DNA from: CAIKZY01 sp044374195
GTDB taxonomy: Bacteria > Actinomycetota > Actinomycetes > S36-B12
DNA: 42,981 nucleotides
Assembly: GCA_044374195.1 (NCBI GenBank)
Contig: JBILOY010000019.1
Span: forward strand, 1-42,981
Reading direction: 5' to 3'
Under the pieces are notes generated by a model. That model worked only from the letters and a program-made list of their open reading frames with translations, had not been told where the DNA came from and made no database searches. A program made the position numbers and the translations under genes. Numbering within the stretch: position 1 is the first letter of the stretch; each line of letters opens with the position of its first letter. Of this stretch, positions 14,787 to 22,705 are shown one piece after another.

Positions 14787-15184
14787 TGTCCAAGCCCTCA
14801 GTGCTCTTCGTGTGCGTCCATAACGCGGGTCGCTCGCAAATGGCGGCGGCGTACCTCAATCACCTAGGCCAGGGCCGGGTGGAAGTGCTCAGTGCAGGCT
14901 CTGCTCCTGCGAACTCTGTTAACCCCGCTGTAGTGGAGGCGATGCTGGAAGAGGGCATCGACATCCGCGCCGAGGTGCCGAAAATCCTGACCACTGAAGC
15001 AGTTCAGGAGTCAGATGTCGTCATCACCATGGGCTGCGGCGATGTCTGCCCGATCTTCCCGGGCAAGCGTTACGAGGACTGGGTACTCGAGGATCCCGCC
15101 GGCCAGGGTGTCGACGCCGTTCGACCGATTCGAGATGAGATCAAGCGCCGCATCAATGAATTGCTCGACGAGCTGGTCGACTAG
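14786..15184 (+). CDS. arsC: Arsenate reductase ArsC (LMW-phosphatase fold)
   Basis: Reduces arsenate to arsenite, which Acr3 then exports. 132 aa. The P-loop CVHNAGRS gives C10 and R16 (CX5R), and C84 and C88 in TMGCGDVCP supply relay cysteines. Both thioredoxin-linked and mycothiol-linked enzymes of this fold exist; the actinobacterial setting makes the mycothiol route possible, but sequence alone does not decide. Last gene of the ars operon. Its TAG shares the tetranucleotide CTAG with the stop of the convergent aldo-keto reductase. Confidence 0.94.
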   Translation: MSKPSVLFVCVHNAGRSQMAAAYLNHLGQGRVEVLSAGSAPANSVNPAVVEAMLEEGIDIRAEVPKILTTEAVQESDVVITMGCGDVCPIFPGKRYEDWVLEDPAGQGVDAVRPIRDEIKRRINELLDELVD

Positions 15185-16122
15185 CTCGTCGGTGCTGATG
15201 CCGCGTCGAGAAGGGCAATCTCGGCTGCGGTAAGGGTCACGTTCGACATGGCGAGCAGATCGGGAAGTTGCGAGACAACACGCGCACTGGCGATCGGCGT
15301 CGCGATAGTGGGCTGAGCCGCAACCCACGCGAGCGCGATAGTGGTGAGGCTGACTCCGTGTGCTGCTGTGACGGTATCCATCGCAGCAAGAACCTTCGGG
15401 CCATTGGTGTCGAGGTAAACCTCGGCGCCAGCAGCGCGACCGCTCTCGGTCTCGCCCTTGACGCGGTACTTGCCGGTGAGGAAGCCCTTCGCGAGTGAGT
15501 AGTAGGGCAGGCTCACGAGGTTGTTGCGTGCGACGACATCGCGCAGTGCGCCCTCGTAGGCGCTGCGCTCAACGAGGTTGTAGAGGTTCTGCAGTGCGAC
15601 GAACTTCGTGAGTCCGTTGGCGTCGGCGACATCGAGCGCTGACTGCAGACGATCTGCGGAGTAATTGGATGCGGCGATGTTGCGCACCTTGCCGGCCTTC
15701 ACCAGGGCATCGAAGGCCGTCATGGTCTCGAGCTGATCGGTGTCGGGGTCGTCCTTATGGGCGTAGTAGAGATCGATGTAGTCGGTCTGGAGGCGGCGCA
15801 GTGAGTTGTCGACCGCCGTCGCGATGTTGTCGGCGGTGAGCGCCGTGAAGCCCGGAAGCATGCCGAGCTTGGTCGCGATCACGATGGAGTCGCGGTTGCC
15901 TCGGGCCTTCATCCAGTTGCCGAGGATGGTCTCGGACTCACCACCGGAGTTGCCGGGAATCCAGTGGGAGTAGGCGTCGGCGGAGTCGATGAAGTTGCCG
16001 CCTGCCGCTGCGTAGGCGTCGAGAACGTCAAAGGATTCCTGCTCGTTGGCTGTCCAGCCGAAGGTGTTGCCACCGAGGCACAGGGGGTAAACGTTGAGGT
16101 CCGAGGTTCCCAGTTTCATCAT
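15181..16122 (-). CDS. Aldo/keto reductase
   Basis: NADPH-dependent oxidoreductase with a TIM-barrel, 313 aa. The catalytic tetrad is visible: Asp and Tyr in FIDSADAYSHW, Lys in IATKLGM and His in YYAHKDD. Resembles the general AKR11/AKR12-type bacterial reductases; substrate unknown. Start placed at the ATG of 16120-16122 because the -10-like CACAAT ends 6 nt upstream and the family N-terminus (MKLGTSDLNVYPLCLGGNTFGW) begins there. Divergent from a second aldo/keto reductase 70 bp away. Confidence 0.9.
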   Translation of the reverse strand: MMKLGTSDLNVYPLCLGGNTFGWTANEQESFDVLDAYAAAGGNFIDSADAYSHWIPGNSGGESETILGNWMKARGNRDSIVIATKLGMLPGFTALTADNIATAVDNSLRRLQTDYIDLYYAHKDDPDTDQLETMTAFDALVKAGKVRNIAASNYSADRLQSALDVADANGLTKFVALQNLYNLVERSAYEGALRDVVARNNLVSLPYYSLAKGFLTGKYRVKGETESGRAAGAEVYLDTNGPKVLAAMDTVTAAHGVSLTTIALAWVAAQPTIATPIASARVVSQLPDLLAMSNVTLTAAEIALLDAASAPTS

Positions 16123-16128
16123 GGCGTC

Positions 16129-16134
16129 ATTGTG
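16129..16134 (-). promoter_or_regulatory. -10 box of the minus-strand aldo/keto reductase (leaderless)
   Basis: On the minus strand CACAAT ends 6 nt before the ATG, identical in hexamer and spacing to that of corA. Confidence 0.5.
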
Positions 16135-16180
16135 TCGTATCGGCTGATCAGGCGGGCGGGAAGGACGCACCGCTGCGTGA

Positions 16181-16186
16181 CATGAT
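16181..16186 (+). promoter_or_regulatory. -10 box of the plus-strand aldo/keto reductase (leaderless)
   Basis: CATGAT ends 6 nt before the ATG at 16193; there is no SD. The two divergent -10 boxes are 46 bp apart. Confidence 0.45.
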
Positions 16187-16192
16187 TGCACC

Positions 16193-17230
16193 ATGGCTGA
16201 TCAATACGTTCCCGACTCAGGCCGCTACGACGGTCGCATGCCCTACCGACGCTGCGGTCGCAGTGGTCTGAAGCTACCGGTGGTCTCACTCGGCTTCTGG
16301 CACAACTTCGGGGATGACAAGCCGCTGGAAACCCAGCGCGCGATCATGCGTCGTGCCTTCGATCTGGGCATCACTCACTTCGACCTCGCGAACAACTACG
16401 GCCCGCCGTTTGGTTCGGCCGAGATCAATGCCGGTCGCATCCTCGCCGAGGATTTTGCTGACCTGCGCGATGAGCTCGTGATCTCGAGCAAGGCCGGTTG
16501 GGATATGTGGCCGGGCCCGTACGGCGATCTCGGATCGCGCAAGTACATCCTCGCGAGCCTCGACCAGAGCCTTGACCGTCTTGGTCTCGATTACGTCGAC
16601 ATCTTCTATCACCACCGCCCCGACGAGGAGACCCCGCTCGAGGAGTCCATGGGCGCTCTCGCGACCGCCGTGGCCTCGGGCAAGGCTCTGTATGTCGGCA
16701 TCTCTTCGTACTCGCCCAGCCGCACGCGTGAGGCTGCTGCAATCCTGCGCGAGATGGGCGTTCCGCTGCTGATCCACCAGCCGTCGTACTCGATGTTCAA
16801 CCGCTGGATCGAGGGCGGCCTGCTTGATGCCCTCGAAGAGGTGGGCGCCGGCGCAATCACCTTCAGCCCGCTCGCCCAAGGCGTGCTGACTGACCGTTAC
16901 CTCAACGGGATCCCCGCCGACTCGCGCGCAGCCCAGCACAAGAGCCTGTTCGGTGATCACCTCTCCGACGAGAACATCGATCGCGTGCGCGCACTGGCCG
17001 CCATTGCCACCGAGCGCGGGCAGACCATGGCGCAGTTGGCCGTTGCCTGGACTCTGCGCGATCCGCGTGTGACCTCCACCCTTCTTGGCGCGAGCAGCGT
17101 CAAGCAGCTCGAAGACACCGCAGCCGCAGTCAACAACCTGTCGTTCACCGACGATGAGCTCGCCCGCATTGATCAATACGCGATCGATGGCGATCTCAAT
17201 CTCTGGGGGGCGCAGTCACTCATCCCGTAA
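16193..17230 (+). CDS. Aldo/keto reductase, L-glyceraldehyde-3-phosphate reductase type (YghZ/AKR14-like)
   Basis: 345 aa. Catalytic Asp and Tyr lie in ITHFDLANNYGPP, Lys in ISSKAGWDMWPGPYG and His in IFYHHRPDEETPLEE. The segments YGPPFGSAE and MWPGPYGDLGSRKY match the YghZ/GPR subgroup, which reduces L-glyceraldehyde 3-phosphate and methylglyoxal, so a detoxification role is likely. Related to, but clearly different from, the divergent reductase beside it, so the pair is not a recent duplication. The DUF3180 gene follows 2 bp after the stop. Confidence 0.9.
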   Translation: MADQYVPDSGRYDGRMPYRRCGRSGLKLPVVSLGFWHNFGDDKPLETQRAIMRRAFDLGITHFDLANNYGPPFGSAEINAGRILAEDFADLRDELVISSKAGWDMWPGPYGDLGSRKYILASLDQSLDRLGLDYVDIFYHHRPDEETPLEESMGALATAVASGKALYVGISSYSPSRTREAAAILREMGVPLLIHQPSYSMFNRWIEGGLLDALEEVGAGAITFSPLAQGVLTDRYLNGIPADSRAAQHKSLFGDHLSDENIDRVRALAAIATERGQTMAQLAVAWTLRDPRVTSTLLGASSVKQLEDTAAAVNNLSFTDDELARIDQYAIDGDLNLWGAQSLIP

Positions 17231-17232
17231 GG

Positions 17233-17718
17233 GTGAGTGCGCGCACGCAAACTCTGATGGGCACAACCCGCGTTCGAGTGCTCCTCGTGCTGGCCGTGAT
17301 CGCGGCCGTGCTCGGGTATGCGGTCGTCACGATCGTCGCCGATCAGAGTGGGCGCGTCATCCAGGTGCCGTGGCTTGCTGCCGCGACCTTGTGGGTGCTC
17401 GCCATTGCATTGGCGATCTGGGCACTGCTCAGTCGGCCGCGGCTGCAGCGCAAGCCTGGTGCCAAGCGGATGCCGCCGCTGATGGCGGCACGCACCGCAG
17501 CACTCGCGATGGCCGCATCGCGGGCCGGCTCACTCGTCGCCGGCTTCTACGCAGGCGTCGCGCTGGCCTCACTCCCGCATCGAGATACGCCGGCGGGGCT
17601 GGCCACCACCTGGGCGAGTGCTGCCGCAACCGTCGGAGCGGTCGTATTAGTAGTGGCGGCCCTGTGGCTGGAGTACATGTGCCGACTGCCCCTCGATGAC
17701 GATCGGGCGTTCCCCTGA
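17233..17718 (+). CDS. DUF3180 membrane protein
   Basis: 161 aa actinobacterial membrane protein with four predicted TM helices (about 15-36, 44-66, 95-115, 130-150). The pattern PPLMAARTAALAMAASRAGSLVAGFYAG and the ending ALWLEYMCRLP (about 145-155) match DUF3180. In other actinobacteria it usually follows folK and precedes the panC region; here the folate genes are absent but panC is 2.4 kb away. GTG 17233 starts 2 bp after the preceding stop; ATG 17257 is an alternative. Function unknown. Confidence 0.8.
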   Translation: MSARTQTLMGTTRVRVLLVLAVIAAVLGYAVVTIVADQSGRVIQVPWLAAATLWVLAIALAIWALLSRPRLQRKPGAKRMPPLMAARTAALAMAASRAGSLVAGFYAGVALASLPHRDTPAGLATTWASAAATVGAVVLVVAALWLEYMCRLPLDDDRAFP

Positions 17719-17768
17719 TCGGGTGAGGCCGAATAGTTGAGGCGTCGCCCCTGTGGAGATCGCCCCCG

Positions 17769-17774
17769 TAGACT
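17769..17774 (+). promoter_or_regulatory. -10 box of the small hypothetical gene (leaderless)
   Basis: TAGACT, identical to the ftsE box, ends 6 nt before the ATG at 17781. Confidence 0.55.
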
Positions 17775-17780
17775 CCTGCC

Positions 17781-18071
17781 ATGACCGAGACCCCGCTCGA
17801 AGACCTGCCGTTCGCCGAATTGCGCCACCGCGCATTCCATCTCGCGGAGAAGCGCGTTGACATCGGCTTCTTCACTGATCTCTTCACCCACATGCCAGGC
17901 ATGGTTGCGGTTCAGGGTGAGGGCGGCGATCTCGGTTCGATCGGCGGCTCGTTCATCGAGACCGTGAAGGCCGTCCGCGAGATGCTCGGCGACGACGAGA
18001 TCGACGAGACCACCGAGATGCTGCTTCGTGCGCGCTTCGCCACCTACATCCGCGAGCACGAGAAGGCCTAG
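17781..18071 (+). CDS. Small acidic protein of unknown function
   Basis: 96 aa, predicted mostly helical and acidic, without signal peptide or TM segment. Visible features are a LAEKRVDIGFFTDLFTHMPG segment and an acidic DDEIDETTEML helix followed by ARFATYIREHEKA. Not recognised. Leaderless-type promoter directly upstream supports it as a real gene. Its TAG stop shares CTAG with the convergent NuoD-like gene. Confidence 0.65.
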   Translation: MTETPLEDLPFAELRHRAFHLAEKRVDIGFFTDLFTHMPGMVAVQGEGGDLGSIGGSFIETVKAVREMLGDDEIDETTEMLLRARFATYIREHEKA

Positions 18072-19186
18072 CGGTCGATATCCCCGGTCACCAGGAAGAA
18101 CGACATCAGCGCATCATCGAGCTGATCGACCGGGCAGCCCACTAGGGCAGTAGTCAGAGCCTGCGCATGTGCGAATGACGGCGTGCGCAGCTTGAAGCGC
18201 CAGGGTGCCTTATCTGCCGTGCTGACCAAGAAGTAGCCGCTCACTCCGGTCGGAGAGTCAATGCGTCCGTAGTAGATGCCTTCAGGAGCCTTGACGACCT
18301 TCGGCAGCTGCACGTTCACCGGAGCATCGCCGAGAGCTTCGACTCGGTCGACGCATGCGTCGATCATGGTGAGGCTGGGTGCGATCTCCTCGAGCAGTGA
18401 TGCGTAGCGAGCCGCGAGATCACCATCACCCTGCGTATGCGACGGCAGCAGGTCGACAAGTTCGCGATAGGCGAGGTACGGCTGCTGGATTCGCAGGTCG
18501 ATGCGCACGCCACTGCCCTGACCGACGGGCCCGGTGGCGCCGAAGGCCTGGGCGTCCGCGTGCGTCAGCGTGGCAATTCCCGAGTGGGCCTGCGTATAGG
18601 CATGCAGTACATCGGAGATTCGAGTGAGGTCGGCTCTCGTTCGGGCGGTGAGCTCGCGCGCCATGGCGAGCCACTCGGGCGAGACCGGCTGCGCGATGCC
18701 GCCAATGCGGGCGAACATCGGATGCACGCGATTTCCGGTCGCATGTTCTTGCAGGTCGACGTAACGCTCGCGAAAAGTGAGCGTTTGGTCATCTGCGATC
18801 GCAGAGCCGATGAAGAGCAACGCTGCGCTGACGCGGGTTAGCTCGAGAAGAAGGGTGCGGGTCCAGGTGGCGCACTCGGGCGGCGTGATGCCCATGGCGT
18901 CCTCGAGCGTCAGGGCAACGCCGACCTCCGAGGCAAAGGGTGAGACCCAGTCATGGCGATTGGCCAGCATCATCAGCTGCCGGTAGTCGCGGGCCTCGAA
19001 GAGCTTCTCGACACTGCGGTTGAGCAGGCCAATCTGCGGATCCGCCGCGACGATCACCTCACCCTCGAGTTCCAGTCGCAGCTGCATCGGAGCGTGGGAG
19101 AGGGGATGGCGCGGATCCAGGCTGGCGACGAGGTCATGGGGAAGATGGCGCGCTGCGCCGATCGCCACGAGCACGCTCCTTGTCAC
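18068..19186 (-). CDS. Solitary NuoD-like protein (respiratory complex I 49-kDa subunit paralogue)
   Basis: 372 aa related to NADH-quinone oxidoreductase subunit D. The N-terminal match is LELEGEVIVAADPQIGLLNRSVEKLFEARDY (described; NuoD has LELDGEVV..ADPHIGLLHRGTEKL). RVHPMFARIGG corresponds to the NuoD segment RMHAAYFRPGG. The C-terminus FKLRTPSFAHAQAL ... GDIDR matches NuoD's IRAPGFAHLQAM ... GEVDR. No other complex I gene is near; such stand-alone paralogues occur beside panC/nadB in other actinobacteria. Start uncertain: GTG 19186 has GGGAGG eight bases upstream; GTG 19225 is in frame further out. Function unknown. Confidence 0.75.
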   Translation of the reverse strand: MTRSVLVAIGAARHLPHDLVASLDPRHPLSHAPMQLRLELEGEVIVAADPQIGLLNRSVEKLFEARDYRQLMMLANRHDWVSPFASEVGVALTLEDAMGITPPECATWTRTLLLELTRVSAALLFIGSAIADDQTLTFRERYVDLQEHATGNRVHPMFARIGGIAQPVSPEWLAMARELTARTRADLTRISDVLHAYTQAHSGIATLTHADAQAFGATGPVGQGSGVRIDLRIQQPYLAYRELVDLLPSHTQGDGDLAARYASLLEEIAPSLTMIDACVDRVEALGDAPVNVQLPKVVKAPEGIYYGRIDSPTGVSGYFLVSTADKAPWRFKLRTPSFAHAQALTTALVGCPVDQLDDALMSFFLVTGDIDR

Positions 19187-19239
19187 CCGCGCATCCTCCC
19201 ATCCATGACTCAGGTGGCGCGTCACCGGTCATAGCGGTC

Positions 19240-19245
19240 TACGCT
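19240..19245 (+). promoter_or_regulatory. -10 box of the DUF2520/panC operon
   Basis: TACGCT ends 7 nt before the GTG at 19253. It is the likely promoter for the DUF2520-panC-nadB-nadC-coaX run. Confidence 0.5.
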
Positions 19246-19252
19246 CGGCGGC

Positions 19253-20155
19253 GTGACGGAGTCAGGGCCCCCGCGCCTGCGGGTCGGCATCATCGGCGCA
19301 GGCCGGGTAGGTGCCGTGCTTGGTGCCGCATTGCGCCGCGCCGGCCATCACGTCACGGGCGTCTCGGCGGTCTCCGATCTCTCACGTCTACGCGCCGAGG
19401 CACTGCTGCCCGGTGTACCAATTCTCGACATCCCGGCTGTCACGGCCAACGCCGATCTAGTCTTGATCGCGATTCCTGATGACGCACTCGCTCCGGTGAT
19501 CGCGGGGCTTGCCGAGACTGGCAATGTGCACCCCGGTCAGTTCTGGTGTCACCCCAGTGGCGGGCATGGCATCGAGATCCTCGAACCGGCCACGCGTGCC
19601 GGTGCGCTGCCTCTCGCCTTGCATCCGGTCATGACCTTCACCGGCACGAGCGTTGATCTCGCCCGCCTCGAGGAATGCCCGTTCGGCGTGACGTCACCCG
19701 AAGTGATTCGACCGGTCGCCGAGGCACTCGTGGTCGAGATGGGCGGGGATCCGATCTGGGTTCCCGAGGAGAACCGCGCGTTGTATCACGCGGCTCTCTC
19801 CTACGGCGCGAACTACTTGATCACTCTCGTTGCACAGTCGCTTGAGCTGCTGACGATCGCAGGCATTGAGCAGCCGCAGCGCATCATCGCTCCGCTGCTG
19901 AGTGCTTCACTCGACAATGCCCTTCGTCTTGGCGATCACGCGTTGACGGGGCCGGTTGCTCGAGGCGATGCTGAGTCGGTTGCGCGCCAGCTCGGTGCCA
20001 TCGCTCGAGTCTCCGAGCAAGCTGCTGTCGGCTACCAGGCACTTGCCCGGGTCACTGCCGATCGCGCGGTTGCCGCAGGCACTCTTGCGCCGCATCAGGC
20101 GGCCGAACTACTCGGAGTTCTGGGCATGACACTCGGTTCAGGTGAGGCGTCATGA
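19253..20155 (+). CDS. Rossmann-like and DUF2520 domain protein
   Basis: 300 aa. N-terminal Rossmann fold with the dinucleotide motif VGIIGAGRVGAVLGAAL (about 11-27), C-terminal helical DUF2520 domain (about 145-275) with HAALSYGANYLITLVAQ. Family members look like NADP-dependent 6-phosphogluconate or ketopantoate-reductase relatives and regularly precede panC in actinobacteria. A ketopantoate-reductase role for pantothenate synthesis is therefore plausible but unproven. GTG start with a -10 box 7 nt upstream. Its TGA overlaps the panC ATG. Confidence 0.85.
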   Translation: MTESGPPRLRVGIIGAGRVGAVLGAALRRAGHHVTGVSAVSDLSRLRAEALLPGVPILDIPAVTANADLVLIAIPDDALAPVIAGLAETGNVHPGQFWCHPSGGHGIEILEPATRAGALPLALHPVMTFTGTSVDLARLEECPFGVTSPEVIRPVAEALVVEMGGDPIWVPEENRALYHAALSYGANYLITLVAQSLELLTIAGIEQPQRIIAPLLSASLDNALRLGDHALTGPVARGDAESVARQLGAIARVSEQAAVGYQALARVTADRAVAAGTLAPHQAAELLGVLGMTLGSGEAS

Positions 20156-21015
20156 GCGTTCAACTTGTTTCCACGCGCGATGAGCTGGTGGCCGCGTGCG
20201 CGGAGAAGAGACTCACGGCTGTCGTCATGACGATGGGTGCGCTGCATGACGGTCACGCTGAACTCGTGCGCGCTGCACGCCGACGCATCGGTGCGCAGGG
20301 CCGCATCATCGTCACGGACTTCGTGAATCCGACACAGTTCGCGCCAGGCGAGGATTTCGATCGTTACCCGCGCACCCTCGATGCCGATATCGCGGTATGC
20401 GAGACAGCTGGCGCCGACATCGTCTTCGCGCCGGGCATCGAGGATGTCTACGGCACGAGTGACCTCAGCTCGCTGGGTTCACAGGTGCAGATCGAGCCCG
20501 GCCCGCTCGGCAATGAGCTGGAAGGTGCCGCGCGCCCCGGGCACTTCCGCGGAGTGCTCACGGTGGTGGCCAAGCTGATGCATCTGACCGCACCTGATCT
20601 CGCCTTCTTTGGCGAGAAGGACTACCAGCAACTGACACTCATCACGCAGATGGTGCGTGACCTCAGATTCCCGCTCGAGATCGTTCCGGTTCCGACCGTG
20701 CGCGAACCTGACGGCCTCGCGATGAGCAGTCGTAATCGCTTCTTGAGTGTTTCCGAGCGTGCGACTGCGTCACTGATCCCGCAGGCGCTGAACGCCACCA
20801 TCGCGGCAGGGCAACTGGGGGAGTCTGCGGCAGTTGAGGCCGGGCTTGCCGTGCTGGCGCAGGATCCGTCCATTGATCTCGACTACCTGGTGATCCGAGA
20901 TCTTGATCTCGCGGCAGCACCTGAATCCGGTAAAGCGCGCGTATTGATAGCCGCCCGCGTGGGCTCGACCCGCTTACTCGACACTATGGCCATGGAACTC
21001 GGCGGAACTCGATGA
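20152..21015 (+). CDS. panC: Pantothenate synthetase
   Basis: Joins pantoate and beta-alanine with ATP to give pantothenate. 287 aa. The HIGH-type nucleotide motif is MGALHDGH (28-35); the KMSKS-like loop is MSSRN and FGEKDYQQL is conserved. Overlaps both neighbours by ATGA. Together with coaX downstream it covers two steps to coenzyme A; panD, often in this cluster, is missing here. Confidence 0.96.
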   Translation: MSVQLVSTRDELVAACAEKRLTAVVMTMGALHDGHAELVRAARRRIGAQGRIIVTDFVNPTQFAPGEDFDRYPRTLDADIAVCETAGADIVFAPGIEDVYGTSDLSSLGSQVQIEPGPLGNELEGAARPGHFRGVLTVVAKLMHLTAPDLAFFGEKDYQQLTLITQMVRDLRFPLEIVPVPTVREPDGLAMSSRNRFLSVSERATASLIPQALNATIAAGQLGESAAVEAGLAVLAQDPSIDLDYLVIRDLDLAAAPESGKARVLIAARVGSTRLLDTMAMELGGTR

Positions 21016-22703
21016 GCAGTACGACTCACAGCGCTGACACAGGCGTTGCGCACTCGCACCATCTCGCCTCTCGACTCACCGCCGAAGCACCGGGCTGGGA
21101 GGCTCGGGCCGATGTCATCGTCGTGGGCTCGGGCGTTGCCGGCCTGACCACTGCACTGCATGCCCGCTCTGCTGGTCTCACTGTTCTGCTCGTTACGAAG
21201 GCGCAGATCAATGAAGGGTCCACGCGATGGGCGCAGGGCGGCATCGCGGCAGCGCTCGCCGAGGATGACTCCCCGGAGGATCACCTGCGCGACACCCTGA
21301 TCGCCGGGGTTGGCCTGTGCGATGAGGAGGCCGTGCGCATTCTGGTGACCCAGGGCCCTGACGCTGTTCGCGAGCTGATTTCCCTCGGTGCGCATTTCGA
21401 CACCGATTCATCCGGCGCGATCTCGCTCACTCGCGAGGGCGGTCATCATCGCGATCGCATCGCTCATGCGGGTGGCGATGCGACCGGCGCGGAGATCTCC
21501 CGCGCTCTTGTCGCGGCTGTTGCTCGTGATGCGGGTATCGAACTCGTCGAAAACGCTCTCGTGCTCGACCTGCTTGTCGACGCAACAGGCGCCGCGCAGG
21601 GCGTCACCTTGCACGTGATGGGCTCGGGTCAGCGCGGCGGTACCGGTGCCGCCCTTGCCCCGCACGTGGTTCTGGCCACCGGCGGCTTCGGTCAGGTGTA
21701 CGGCCAAACCACTAACCCCTATGTCGCCACAGGTGACGGTGTCGCACTCGCACTGCGAGCTGGCGCGAAGATCGCTGATCTCGAGTTCGTGCAGTTCCAT
21801 CCCACAGTGATGTGGCTCGGCCCACTTGCTCAAGGACAGCAGCCCTTGGTCTCCGAGGCGGTGCGCGGAGAAGGAGCCTTCCTGCTCGACTCGCGCGGTC
21901 AGCGCTTCATGACAGGGGAGCATGAGCTCGCTGATCTCGCCCCGCGCGATGTGGTCGCGAAGGCGATCATGCGTCGGATGCGCGAGACCGAGGAAGCGCA
22001 CGTCTGGCTCGACGGCCGTCATCTTGGTGCCGATACCTGGCTGCAGCGCTTCCCGACCATTCTCGAGTCGTGCCGCAGTCGCGGTATCGACCCGGTCACT
22101 GATCTCATCCCGGTCGCACCTGCCCAGCACTATGCGTCTGGTGGCGTCCTGACCGATCACTTCGGTCGCGCCTCGATCCCCGGGCTGTATGCCTGCGGTG
22201 AGGTTGCCTGCACCGGCGTTCATGGCGCGAATCGCCTCGCGTCGAATTCACTACTCGAGGGCCTGGTGTTCTCCAAGCGCATCGCTGAAGCGATCACCGC
22301 GGCGCCGGCCGTGATTCGCGAGCCCGTTGATCCGTCAGGCAGTGAAGGCCTGCTTCCGCATCGGGTGCGTCGCACTATGCAGCAGGCGATGGATCGCGAT
22401 GCCGGCGTGCTGCGCAGCGCGATGTCGCTGGCCGACGCGACGCGAGAGCTGCACTCGGTGAGCCATGCGGAAGATGCGCATCCGTGCACTGAGGACTGGG
22501 AGACCACGAATATCCACATGCTGGCCACCACGCTGGTTCAGCATGCGCGCCTGCGCGAGGAGACCCGTGGCTCGCACTGGCGTGACGACTACCCCGAGCG
22601 CGACGACACCCACTGGCGGGTCCGGCTCGTGTCGACCCTGAGCCCTGATGGAGAATTGCGCACTCGAACCGAGCCACTCGCGCATGGCGACAGCGCGAAG
22701 TAA
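21012..22703 (+). CDS. nadB: L-aspartate oxidase
   Basis: FAD enzyme converting L-aspartate to iminoaspartate, the first step of de novo NAD synthesis. 563 aa. FAD-binding VGSGVAGL at 38-45, STRWAQGGIAAAL, the substrate-region GGHHRDRIAHAGGDATG, and GLYACGEVACTGVHGANRLASNS near residues 390-415. Starts in an ATGA overlap with panC. nadA is not present in this window; nadC follows immediately. Confidence 0.96.
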   Translation: MSSTTHSADTGVAHSHHLASRLTAEAPGWEARADVIVVGSGVAGLTTALHARSAGLTVLLVTKAQINEGSTRWAQGGIAAALAEDDSPEDHLRDTLIAGVGLCDEEAVRILVTQGPDAVRELISLGAHFDTDSSGAISLTREGGHHRDRIAHAGGDATGAEISRALVAAVARDAGIELVENALVLDLLVDATGAAQGVTLHVMGSGQRGGTGAALAPHVVLATGGFGQVYGQTTNPYVATGDGVALALRAGAKIADLEFVQFHPTVMWLGPLAQGQQPLVSEAVRGEGAFLLDSRGQRFMTGEHELADLAPRDVVAKAIMRRMRETEEAHVWLDGRHLGADTWLQRFPTILESCRSRGIDPVTDLIPVAPAQHYASGGVLTDHFGRASIPGLYACGEVACTGVHGANRLASNSLLEGLVFSKRIAEAITAAPAVIREPVDPSGSEGLLPHRVRRTMQQAMDRDAGVLRSAMSLADATRELHSVSHAEDAHPCTEDWETTNIHMLATTLVQHARLREETRGSHWRDDYPERDDTHWRVRLVSTLSPDGELRTRTEPLAHGDSAK

Positions 22704-22705
22704 GG

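Noticed and set aside
16286..17176. 296-residue minus-strand open frame opposite the second aldo/keto reductase
   Set aside because: Shadow of a gene with a complete catalytic tetrad; no SD or recognisable domain.
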